From assembly GCF_041740695.1 (NCBI RefSeq), contig NZ_JBGSLK010000020.1, positions 1 through 64,000 of the forward strand: DNA of 64,000 bases, given 5' to 3'. Every line of letters begins with the position of its first letter. The stretch's first letter is position 1. The DNA comes from Haliscomenobacter sp041740695 (GTDB lineage Bacteria > Bacteroidota > Bacteroidia > Chitinophagales > Saprospiraceae). Positions 45,123 to 52,401 of this stretch are shown here, piece after piece. The notes below the pieces were generated by a model. The model was not told the DNA's origin. It ran no database searches and worked only from the letters and a program-made list of their open reading frames with translations. The position numbers and the translations under genes were made by a program.

Positions 45123-45203
45123 GTTTCGGAATTCTCTTTAAAAATTTGTGGCTAAAGCAGGATAAATTTTGTCACCCCATCTCTTCAACTTTTCAACCCT
45201 AAA
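45087..45203. repeat. 21-bp perfect inverted repeat flanking the glycosyltransferase start
   Basis: Arms 45087-45107 and 45183-45203 are perfectly complementary (TTTAGGGTTGAAAAGTTGAAG) with a 75-nt loop; the complementarity continues on the 5' side of the left arm with short gaps. The left arm lies within the first codons of the glycosyltransferase if the ATG start is used. Confidence 0.85.
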
Positions 45204-45280
45204 CTCGTCAACTTTCCCTTAACTTTGCGGAGTTGAAAAAAAACGCCTTTCAATTAAAACTGAAACTTCAGAAAGTTTGT

Positions 45281-45288
45281 TATATTTG
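45281..45288 (+). promoter_or_regulatory. Candidate mqnE -7 box TATATTTG
   Basis: Perfect TAnnTTTG match. If used, the nested hairpin at 45305-45391 would lie in a ~140-nt leader. No clear -33 box. Confidence 0.35.
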
Positions 45289-45304
45289 TATGACGCAAAA
45301 AATT

Positions 45305-45391
45305 ACTTCCCGATTTTTTTGAGGCTTTTGAATAGGAAGCTCACTTGAAATGAACCGTTCGACTTCCTATTCAAAACCCAAATCGGGAAGT
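45305..45391 (+). promoter_or_regulatory. Nested leader hairpin with conserved 23-nt loop (copy 2)
   Basis: Outer arms 45305-45316 and 45380-45391 (12 bp) and inner arms 45326-45339 and 45363-45376 (14 bp) pair perfectly, with a 9-nt versus 3-nt internal loop biased to the 5' side. The 23-nt loop contains CACTTGAAATGAACCGTT, the same as copy 1 (35939-36039) except one base. The stems have no sequence in common. Loop to mqnE start codon is 72 nt. Confidence 0.8.
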
Positions 45392-45434
45392 TGATTTTTC
45401 TGCTTTACTTTGCAAACAAGTTCAACACACGCTC

Positions 45435-46634
45435 ATGTCATCCACCGCAACATTGGATACTTTACTCAAGGATCCCTCATTAACCAAACCGCTCCGCGAC
45501 ATCGCCGAAAAAGTGGCTCAACACCAACGCCTCAGCCCCGCCGAAGGTATTTTACTGTTTGAAGAGGCCGAGTTGGGTTATTTGGGGGTTCTGGCCAATT
45601 TTGTCCGCGAACAAAAACAAGGTGACCATACTTATTTTAACCGCAACTTCCACATTGAGCCAACCAACCTCTGCGTGTACACCTGCAAGTTTTGCTCCTA
45701 TTCCCGGCTGATCAAACAGCGCCACGAGGGTTGGGAATACACCGCTGAGCAAATGTTGGACATCGTATACAAATACGACAATGAGCCCGTTACAGAAGTA
45801 CACATCGTCGGTGGGGTCTTGCCCCAATACGATTTGCCCTTTTATGTAGACTTGTTCAAACGCATCAAGGCGCATCGGCCCGAGTTGCACGTCAAGGCGC
45901 TTACCCCCGTGGAATACCACTACATCTTCAAAAAAGCCAAAGTCAGTTATGAAGATGGTATGAAGATGATTGCCGATTCAGGGGTTGATTCATTGCCTGG
46001 TGGCGGCGCCGAAATTTTCCACCCGGAAATTCGCGAGCAGATCGCCGCCGACAAGTGTACGGGCGAACAATGGCTGCGGATGCACGAAATCTGGCACGAG
46101 CTGGGACGCAAATCCAATGCCACCATGCTCTACGGCCACATCGAAAATTACAGCCACCGCATCCATCACCTGGATGAATTGCGCAAACTACAAGATAAAA
46201 CGGGGGGCTTCCAAACCTTCATCCCGCTCAAATTCCGCAATCAGGACAATGAAATGTCCCATATCCCGGAAGTGAGCACCATTGAAGACTTGCGGAATTA
46301 CGCCGTAAGTCGCATTTACCTCGACAATTTTGGCCACATCAAAGCCTACTGGCCCATGATCAGCCGAAATGTGGCACAAATGGCCCTCTCTTTCGGTGTG
46401 GACGACATCGATGGCACCATTGATGATACCACCAAAATTTATTCGATGGCTGGTTCCGAAGAACAAACCCCGGCGATGAGTACGCAGGAATTGGTGAAAC
46501 TCATTCGTAGTGTTGGCCGTCGCCCCATCGAACGGGATACCTTATACAACGTAATTCAGGACTACAGCGATGTTGTTTTTGAAGAAGACAAACAATTTCG
46601 TGGCTACCTGGATTTGCCAGTAGTCAACAACTAA
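45435..46634 (+). CDS. mqnE: Aminofutalosine synthase (MqnE)
   Basis: 399 aa. Radical SAM enzyme with the cluster motif CVYTCKFC (~78-85, CX3CX2C) and the CofH-like barrel, with PGGGAEIFHPEIREQI as a family segment. In the futalosine route it joins 3-[(1-carboxyvinyl)oxy]benzoate with SAM-derived adenosine to make 6-amino-6-deoxyfutalosine. MqnA, which makes the substrate, is encoded two genes downstream, which strongly supports this identity over the F420 enzyme CofH. Downstream lies a long hairpin before the phosphatase gene. Confidence 0.94.
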   Translation: MSSTATLDTLLKDPSLTKPLRDIAEKVAQHQRLSPAEGILLFEEAELGYLGVLANFVREQKQGDHTYFNRNFHIEPTNLCVYTCKFCSYSRLIKQRHEGWEYTAEQMLDIVYKYDNEPVTEVHIVGGVLPQYDLPFYVDLFKRIKAHRPELHVKALTPVEYHYIFKKAKVSYEDGMKMIADSGVDSLPGGGAEIFHPEIREQIAADKCTGEQWLRMHEIWHELGRKSNATMLYGHIENYSHRIHHLDELRKLQDKTGGFQTFIPLKFRNQDNEMSHIPEVSTIEDLRNYAVSRIYLDNFGHIKAYWPMISRNVAQMALSFGVDDIDGTIDDTTKIYSMAGSEEQTPAMSTQELVKLIRSVGRRPIERDTLYNVIQDYSDVVFEEDKQFRGYLDLPVVNN

Positions 46635-46648
46635 TGATGGTTGAGGAA

Positions 46649-46747
46649 GTTGAGAGGGTTGAGGGAGGTTGAGGCTCCGCGAGCGTCTTTGACAAGGACG
46701 CGTCTAAGTTACTTGCGGTAGCCTCAACCTCCCTCAACCCTCTCAAC
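46649..46747. repeat. Long hairpin, GTTGAGG family
   Basis: Arms 46649-46676 and 46720-46747 are perfectly complementary over 28 bp and consist of GTTGAGR-type near repeats; the loop holds a GCGTC/GACGC hairpin. Like the element at 1-83 it has the junction GCGGTAGCCTCAACC on the right arm. It lies between mqnE and the phosphatase gene. Confidence 0.85.
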
Positions 46748-46768
46748 CCTCTCAACTAAAAAACAGGC

Positions 46769-47389
46769 ATGAAAAGCATCTATATCATCCGACACGGCGA
46801 AACTGACCTCAATCGCAATGGCATTGTACAAGGCAGCGGTGTAGATACCCATTTGAATGAATTGGGACAGCAACAGGCCCAGGCATTTCATCAACGTTAT
46901 GCCGATTTGCCCTTTGAAGTGGTACTTACTTCGGCCTTGCGTCGTACCCACCAAACTGTGCAGGGTTTTATTGAATCCGGGATCCCTTGGGAACAATGGG
47001 CGGAAATCAACGAAATCAGCTGGGGCATTCACGAGGGGCAACAGAACACCCCTCAAATGCACGAAGAGTACACAACCTTGGTCAGGCACTGGAAAGCGGA
47101 AAATTACGACGCCAGAATTGACGGCGGAGAAAGTGCCCAAGAATTGGCCAAGCGGATGCACCATTTTGTGGAACAGCTCAGGAGCCGCCCAGAAAAACAG
47201 ATTTTGGTATGTAGCCACGGTCGGGCCATGCGTTGCCTGATGTGTGTTCTCAAGGGCAAACCGCTGTACCAGATGGATCACTTCAAACACGCCAATACCG
47301 GCTTGTATAAGTTGAGCTACGATGGTACAAGCTTTCATTTTGAACTGGAAAATGACCTAAGTCACCTGGAAAACATTCCCAGTCTTTAG
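46769..47389 (+). CDS. Histidine phosphatase (phosphoglycerate mutase-like) family protein
   Basis: 206 aa. The phosphohistidine motif is RHGETDLN (10-17), followed by the ALRRTHQT segment and the second catalytic His in VCSHGRAMR (~145). Cytoplasmic; it could dephosphorylate a sugar or nucleotide ester. Flanked by the two menaquinone genes mqnE and mqnA in the same direction (29 bp to mqnA), so it may be expressed with them. No phosphatase step is known in the route up to dehypoxanthine futalosine, so the link may be just co-transcription. Confidence 0.85.
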   Translation: MKSIYIIRHGETDLNRNGIVQGSGVDTHLNELGQQQAQAFHQRYADLPFEVVLTSALRRTHQTVQGFIESGIPWEQWAEINEISWGIHEGQQNTPQMHEEYTTLVRHWKAENYDARIDGGESAQELAKRMHHFVEQLRSRPEKQILVCSHGRAMRCLMCVLKGKPLYQMDHFKHANTGLYKLSYDGTSFHFELENDLSHLENIPSL

Positions 47390-47418
47390 ACAAGCTCTTA
47401 GGCTTTATCAACATAAAC

Positions 47419-48225
47419 ATGAACGAAAAAATTCGGGTTACCGCAGTTAGTTATTTGAATACCAAGCCGCTGCTTTATGGATTGTTCAAAAGTCCGGTGG
47501 CGGCGGAGTTGGACTTGCAGCTGGACATTCCTTCCGTTTGTGCAGAAAAACTGCGGAGTGGGCAAGCGGATTTGGGCTTGGTTCCGGTAGCCATTCTGCC
47601 CGAATTGACTCAGGCTTATATTGTTTCTGATTATTGCATTGGTGCCGAGGGTGCGGTCAAAACGGTGTGTATCTACGCTGAAAAACCACTGGAAGAACTC
47701 AAGACCATTTACCTGGATTACCATTCGCGCACTTCGGTGGAGTTGGCGCGGATTTTGGTGCGTGAATATTGGAAGGTGGGGGCAGAGTTGCTGCCAGCCA
47801 AACCCGGCTTTGAAAGCAAAATCCAGGGAGATACGGGTGCCTTGCTCATTGGCGACCGCACGATGGGCCTTGATTTAAAATACCCTTATGTGTATGACCT
47901 GGGTGAAGCCTGGCTGCAACACACGGGCTTGCCCTTTGTATTTGCGGCCTGGGTCAGCACCAAGCCGCTCGATCCAGCCTTTATTCAACGGTTCAATGCA
48001 GCGCTAAAAACCGGACTCGACTACATTCCCGAGCTGATTTACCTACTGCCCAGCCAGCCCGATTTTGACCTGAATACCTACTTTACCAAATACATCAGTT
48101 ATCCCTTAACCGAGGGCAAAAAAGAGGCTTTACGTTTGTTTTTGGAAAAAATCAATCCAGAAGCGCAAAACCACATTCAGTTTTTTCAGGAAGAAGTGCC
48201 AGTAGTAGCGGCTGCACGCTGGTGA
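47419..48225 (+). CDS. mqnA: Chorismate dehydratase (MqnA)
   Basis: 268 aa. Periplasmic-binding-protein-like fold used as an enzyme: the N-terminal motif SYLNTKPLLYG and the LGLVPVAILPEL strand are typical of the MqnA/MqnD family. The length and the MqnE neighbour favour MqnA, which dehydrates chorismate to 3-[(1-carboxyvinyl)oxy]benzoate, the first futalosine-pathway step. MqnD cannot be fully excluded. It lacks a signal peptide, in keeping with a cytoplasmic enzyme. Confidence 0.88.
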   Translation: MNEKIRVTAVSYLNTKPLLYGLFKSPVAAELDLQLDIPSVCAEKLRSGQADLGLVPVAILPELTQAYIVSDYCIGAEGAVKTVCIYAEKPLEELKTIYLDYHSRTSVELARILVREYWKVGAELLPAKPGFESKIQGDTGALLIGDRTMGLDLKYPYVYDLGEAWLQHTGLPFVFAAWVSTKPLDPAFIQRFNAALKTGLDYIPELIYLLPSQPDFDLNTYFTKYISYPLTEGKKEALRLFLEKINPEAQNHIQFFQEEVPVVAAARW

Positions 48226-48340
48226 TTGTCGCCACCCTACCGTTTCAGTAGCTTCTCTAAAACCAAAAAAGGCCTAACTTCGTTCTTACACCCAGAGAGA
48301 AGCGACAATTCGTACCTCGTCATTCGTACTTCGTCATTCC
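48225..48340. repeat. Bulged hairpin followed by a 14-bp direct repeat
   Basis: The right strand 48296-48309 pairs with two left segments (48225-48232 and 48251-48258) separated by an 18-nt bulge. Immediately after it come two copies of ATTCGTACYTCGTC (48308-48321, 48322-48335). The hairpin begins at the mqnA stop codon, so it likely ends its transcript. Confidence 0.7.
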
Positions 48341-48362
48341 TTTAGATTAACATCAATCATCA

Positions 48363-49022
48363 ATGAAGAACAAACTTTTTGCCCTGAGTTTGGGTTTCCT
48401 ATTCTTCGCGAGCGCTTGTCAAAATCAAGCCCGCATCAACGCACAAACCAAGGATATGAAAACAGATAAGATTGCCACCACCGATAAAGAATCCATTACG
48501 CTGGCTGGTGGTTGCTTTTGGTGTGTAGAGGCGATTTACCAGGATGTGGAAGGGGTTTATTCCACGGTATCAGGTTATTCTGGCGGCTCCGACATCGATG
48601 CCAATTACAAGGCAGTTTGCTCCGGAATGACTGGCCACGCCGAGGTCGTACAGGTGACTTTTAATCCCAACATCATTGCACTGGAAGACATCCTGCGCAT
48701 TTTTTGGAGTACCCACGATCCTACGACCCTCAATCGCCAAGGCGCGGATGTAGGGCCCCAGTACCGCTCGGCCATTTTTTACCAAGATGACCGTCAAAAA
48801 ACGATCGCGGAAAAGTCAATCAAAGAGGTTGCTTCTACATTGTGGGATGACCCGATTGTGACTACCCTTGAGCCGCTGCTTGATTTTTATCCTGCTGAGG
48901 ATTACCATCAGGATTATTACACTTTGGTGGGAAGTCGGAATTCCTATTGCACTTTTGTGATTACGCCAAAGGTGACGAAGTTTCGCAAGGAGTTTGCGGA
49001 TAAGTTGAAGAAGAAGAATTAG
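48363..49022 (+). CDS. msrA: Exported peptide-methionine (S)-S-oxide reductase MsrA, lipoprotein
   Basis: 219 aa. It begins with a lipoprotein signal peptide (lipobox near FASACQ). The catalytic motif GGCFWCVEA at ~52-60 supplies the nucleophilic Cys and the family glycine-rich loop; the later resolving Cys region is less clear (VGSRNSYCTF). It reduces methionine sulfoxide in oxidised proteins, here at the envelope rather than in the cytoplasm. Monocistronic. MsrB is not fused or adjacent. A thioredoxin-like partner outside the cytoplasm would be needed to recycle it. Confidence 0.93.
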   Translation: MKNKLFALSLGFLFFASACQNQARINAQTKDMKTDKIATTDKESITLAGGCFWCVEAIYQDVEGVYSTVSGYSGGSDIDANYKAVCSGMTGHAEVVQVTFNPNIIALEDILRIFWSTHDPTTLNRQGADVGPQYRSAIFYQDDRQKTIAEKSIKEVASTLWDDPIVTTLEPLLDFYPAEDYHQDYYTLVGSRNSYCTFVITPKVTKFRKEFADKLKKKN

Positions 49023-49069
49023 TGAATCACAGCGTGGCTTTTTTTAGCACAAAGAAAAAAACAAGGGAC

Positions 49070-49120
49070 ACTAAGGATACAAAGCTAAGCGTCGACGGCG
49101 CTTGGCTTTGTGTCCTTAGT
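49070..49120. terminator. 22-bp hairpin between convergent genes, CACAAAGG-related
   Basis: Arms 49070-49091 and 49099-49120 pair over 22 bp with two mismatches and a 7-nt loop. It lies between the convergent msrA and Lgt-like fusion genes, so it can end both transcripts. Words like GTCCTTAGT and ACACAAAG relate it to the elements at 3564 and 14114. Confidence 0.7.
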
Positions 49121-49128
49121 AATGCCCT

Positions 49129-51024
49129 TCAGGTCAAACGCGAAAAACGCAGGTTTGACTTGGGAAAATCAATACCCATCAGGAATTGGACAATTGCCCA
49201 ATTGATCATTCCTGCGCTCAGGGTTCGCCAACCGATTCCTGTAAATGCAGGGGGCAAGGGGGACTCAAAAACGGTAATCACCATGCCAATGAGGAGTGAG
49301 GCGACTGCGGCCCACTGGTACAGTCTAAGTTTGGCAAAAATGGGGGTCTGTGGTTCGCCCCGGTAAGCTTCTTCTACAAAACGCCCAAGTCCGTTCAGCA
49401 TCAAATACAACCCAATCAGCAGTGACATGGAAGCTCCGCTGTACCACAAACGGAATTGTAGACCACCGACGAGTGCCAGCCAAATCATGGCATACAACTG
49501 GGTAGGATGCAAAGCTATTCCTTTCAGGTTGGAAATGAAACAAACCCGGGAGCGGGGATGCACATAATGGATGCCCAGATGCTCACTAGAAGGTGATCCA
49601 TGGCAACAGCCATTGACCAGACAGCGCATGCGCCCAATGGCTTGTACCCAGGGCATGAATACGGCAAATACCCCCAGCATCATCCATACGTTCAGTCCCA
49701 TCCACTGAATGACCAGAATAGCCAGGAATACCCCTACCATTGAGCCGTACCAGCCAAATGGGCGTTTCAGTTTGTCAGAACCTTCAATGAATTGCCCCCA
49801 TAGACCGGCACAAACGGTCAAAAATACGCTTACGACTACAAGACCAAAAGCATATTCCTCGCCTGCCAAAATGCTACCTGCCACGGTACCCACAAAAGCT
49901 CCAAAGCCAACGTAAAAGCCATGATTGATGACCCGCACGGGCCCAAAAACCCATTCTTGCCAGGAGTTGGCCACTTTTTCTGCCGAACGGCGCAAAAAGG
50001 ACCATATGGATGGAGCATAAAAAGCGAAGGCAAAACCTACCGCACCACTCAACAAATGCGCAAGAGGATCGCGGCTGTTGAGCAATAACCCCAAGGTCAG
50101 TAGTCCAGATAATACCGTTATTGCTGATCGAAATGCGGGTAAAAATGTACGATAAAGTGCTGTCGCCACCCAAATCCAAAACCAGGATACGGACAATCCC
50201 GCATGTAGCCAAAATGTGCCCTCAATCGTGGTGGTATGGCCAAGCCCAATCACTGGCAACATAAAAGCCAAATAAATCACCGCCATTCCACCCAACAAAC
50301 CGCTGATAAAAAACTGCCGCAACTGTTGTTGTGTTCTTGCAAAAAGTGGTGCGGCAAAAAACCAAATTGCGGCTGCAATACCCACCGCCCAATGTACATT
50401 TGGGTTAAACTCCAGGCTTGAAAGAACCAGCAATGGTGTATAAGCAACGGCTTGGTTGGCCCACAAAACACTGGCATTCAACAATACCCAAGGCAGCAAC
50501 AAACAGACATAGACCGAGGCAAAATGGCTTGCTGAAGGTTTGCCTGTTCCATTGGGTGGAATAGCCAGCCAGTACTGACGCGGTGCTGAGGGAAACCTTT
50601 TTAATAAATCAATCCGTTCGTACCCCCATACCAGTGCCATACAGCCCAAAGTGGCAATCGGACTGATCAGCCAAAACCCGATGGAGCTGCCAGCATAGAT
50701 GGAAACACCAAAACACAGCAGTACAAAACCGGTATAAATGGGATGGGGCAGCAACTTGAAGGCACCATCTTGTACGAATTTTGGCGGTGGATAACCATTC
50801 ATCGGCAAGCCTTGTCCAAAATGCCACAATGCGTACATCCCGGTAAATACCAATATGCCACCGCCGATGCTGAGCATTACCCCCCAAGTGGCAGATGCAA
50901 CTGGCGGCAAAAACACCGCATGGCTGGCATTTTTTGCCCAAAGTAACAACCCGATGGGCAGTACAACCATAAAAATCAAGCTGTAGATCAACTTTCCGAT
51001 GATGTCTTGGTTATTCGTTTTCAT
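49129..51024 (-). CDS. Polytopic fusion: ICMT-like methyltransferase N-terminus and Lgt-like C-terminus
   Basis: 631 aa, many membrane helices. Residues ~60-155 carry the isoprenylcysteine-methyltransferase-like signature (HPIYTGF at 94-100 and YERIDLLKRF at 135-144). The middle (~165-360) is membranous with a weak PAP2-like RDPLAHLLSGAVG at 318-330. From ~370 it looks like prolipoprotein diacylglyceryl transferase: WYGSMVG at 425-431 where Lgt has its HGG loop, GRMRCLVNGCCHG at 464-476, HPTQLY at 506-511 and GRFVEEAYRGEP at 547-558. The His of Lgt HGG is replaced by Tyr, so ordinary Lgt activity is doubtful. Last gene of a four-gene operon; its ATG overlaps the permease stop by 4 nt. Confidence 0.75.
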   Translation of the reverse strand: MKTNNQDIIGKLIYSLIFMVVLPIGLLLWAKNASHAVFLPPVASATWGVMLSIGGGILVFTGMYALWHFGQGLPMNGYPPPKFVQDGAFKLLPHPIYTGFVLLCFGVSIYAGSSIGFWLISPIATLGCMALVWGYERIDLLKRFPSAPRQYWLAIPPNGTGKPSASHFASVYVCLLLPWVLLNASVLWANQAVAYTPLLVLSSLEFNPNVHWAVGIAAAIWFFAAPLFARTQQQLRQFFISGLLGGMAVIYLAFMLPVIGLGHTTTIEGTFWLHAGLSVSWFWIWVATALYRTFLPAFRSAITVLSGLLTLGLLLNSRDPLAHLLSGAVGFAFAFYAPSIWSFLRRSAEKVANSWQEWVFGPVRVINHGFYVGFGAFVGTVAGSILAGEEYAFGLVVVSVFLTVCAGLWGQFIEGSDKLKRPFGWYGSMVGVFLAILVIQWMGLNVWMMLGVFAVFMPWVQAIGRMRCLVNGCCHGSPSSEHLGIHYVHPRSRVCFISNLKGIALHPTQLYAMIWLALVGGLQFRLWYSGASMSLLIGLYLMLNGLGRFVEEAYRGEPQTPIFAKLRLYQWAAVASLLIGMVITVFESPLPPAFTGIGWRTLSAGMINWAIVQFLMGIDFPKSNLRFSRLT

Positions 51025-51785
51025 TTGAAGATGCGCATTTTGTAGATGTACAATAATAGGCCGACCAATAAGAGCCCCAATCCATATAGTGCAGACAATC
51101 CCAGGGATTTAACAAAAGGATGTGAGGTAAATGCTGCGGTCAAGGTAGCTTGAGATGGAAACCAGGCGGGCAAATAACGGATGAACTCCTGATGCTGTGC
51201 TCCGTCGTAAAATAACGGATTTTGTAGCCAACCTGCATCGATATTGGCCAACAAAACAATCAACAACATCCCTTCTAATTCACCACGAATCAACACACCG
51301 GATAGGATGCCATAACTACCATACACCATCCCCGCTGAAAAAATTCCGAGTAGTGTTCCGACAAGGTTTTGCGGCGTGAAAAACAGGTGTAATGCAGCAC
51401 CTATGTAGAGGGCTAGCAGTCCTACCGTAAAAAACAACACCGTAAACAACGCAATAAAAATCTCCCAGGAGCGGTAACCAGTCAGAACCATACGACGGTG
51501 TACCTCGGCATTTTTTTGTACCAGGTTCAGCCCCAGAAAGGAGGCCAAAAAACCTACAGCAGCAACCCCGATGAAGATCAGGGACTCGTCGCGTGCGGGA
51601 ACTTCTATGTAGGTTTCTTCTGATACGGTTGCCAATTTGAATGGCGTAATGCGTGTGCTGGTGGTAAAATCCACCACCCAAAAAAACAAAGAAGGAATGA
51701 CGAGTAGCAATACGAGGGTGATTCGCCGCCTGATGAGTTGAACCAAGGTGATTTCCGTAATACTCCAGATGCGCTTCCATTTCAT
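51021..51785 (-). CDS. ABC transporter permease (ABC-2 type)
   Basis: 254 aa, about six membrane helices, starting with a basic amphipathic segment (WKRIWSITEITLVQLIRRR) as in ABC-2 exporters such as those for drugs, lipids or polysaccharides. The start overlaps the ATPase stop by 4 nt and the stop overlaps the next gene by 4 nt. The large periplasmic loop between TM1 and TM2 (~30-65) is typical. It presumably exports a lipid or peptide-like substrate together with the ATPase. Confidence 0.82.
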   Translation of the reverse strand: MKWKRIWSITEITLVQLIRRRITLVLLLVIPSLFFWVVDFTTSTRITPFKLATVSEETYIEVPARDESLIFIGVAAVGFLASFLGLNLVQKNAEVHRRMVLTGYRSWEIFIALFTVLFFTVGLLALYIGAALHLFFTPQNLVGTLLGIFSAGMVYGSYGILSGVLIRGELEGMLLIVLLANIDAGWLQNPLFYDGAQHQEFIRYLPAWFPSQATLTAAFTSHPFVKSLGLSALYGLGLLLVGLLLYIYKMRIFK

Positions 51786-52387
51786 GACAGCAATCCATTT
51801 TGAAGGTGAAGAATATGGTCAAATCGCTGCTGGTCATTGATGAAATGAGAAACGACAAGTATGCTCTGTCCCCCTGCAACAATTGCCTCCGCATGATTCC
51901 AAAAACGGAGATAGGTCTCCCAATCAAAGCCATTGTAAGGCTCATCAAGTACCAGCAAATCGGGCTGATGGAGCAGCGCTAAAGCCAAATTGAGCTTTTG
52001 TTTGGTGCCGCCGCTCAATTGTTCGACTAGTTTGTGCAAATGTTGTTCAAACTGGAATTGCTGAAGCAGCAGCTCCATACTTTCTTGCCAGTGGGTGGGT
52101 GTCATTCCATAGCCCTTCGCCCAGCATTTGAAATGTTCCAATACCGTAAGTTGCCCAAATAACAATACTTCCTGTGGGCAATACCCCATGCTGGTTGGTC
52201 GCTTAATGCGGCCTGAATCGGGCTTGAGTATTCCGGTAATGATTTTCAATAGGGTACTTTTACCAGAGCCATTTTCACCAGTAATGCCAATCAATTGCCC
52301 CGTACTCATGGTAAAGGAAGCATCTACCAATATTTTTTGGCGACCAAAAGAGCGGGATACGTGTTCAACTTTTAGCACGATTGGCAT
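51782..52387 (-). CDS. ABC transporter ATP-binding protein
   Basis: 201 aa from the ATG at 52385-52387; a longer in-frame start would overlap the preceding gene. Walker A GENGSGKST at ~36-44, the signature LSGGTKQKLNLALA at ~131-144 and Walker B LLVLDEPYNGFD (~152-163). The Q-loop has YCPQE. It drives the adjacent ABC-2 permease. The gene lies 14 bp after the CrtC/AttH-like gene. Confidence 0.9.
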   Translation of the reverse strand: MPIVLKVEHVSRSFGRQKILVDASFTMSTGQLIGITGENGSGKSTLLKIITGILKPDSGRIKRPTSMGYCPQEVLLFGQLTVLEHFKCWAKGYGMTPTHWQESMELLLQQFQFEQHLHKLVEQLSGGTKQKLNLALALLHQPDLLVLDEPYNGFDWETYLRFWNHAEAIVAGGQSILVVSHFINDQQRFDHILHLQNGLLS

Positions 52388-52401
52388 GGCAGTAATTGTT
52401 T

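Larger units (their letters stand above)
45123..45434. other. Gene-free leader region between glycosyltransferase and mqnE
   Basis: 312 bp. It holds the right arm of the inverted repeat (45183-45203), two TAnnTTTG boxes on the plus strand (TAACTTTG 45220-45227, TATATTTG 45281-45288) and the nested hairpin with conserved loop (45305-45391). The whole is probably the promoter and leader of mqnE. No open frame is visible. Confidence 0.6.

Noticed and set aside
13414..47402. 15-bp word CCTAAGAGCTTGTCT and its complement (13414-13428 and 47388-47402)
   Set aside because: Same reason: chance matches of this length are expected; no shared flanks.
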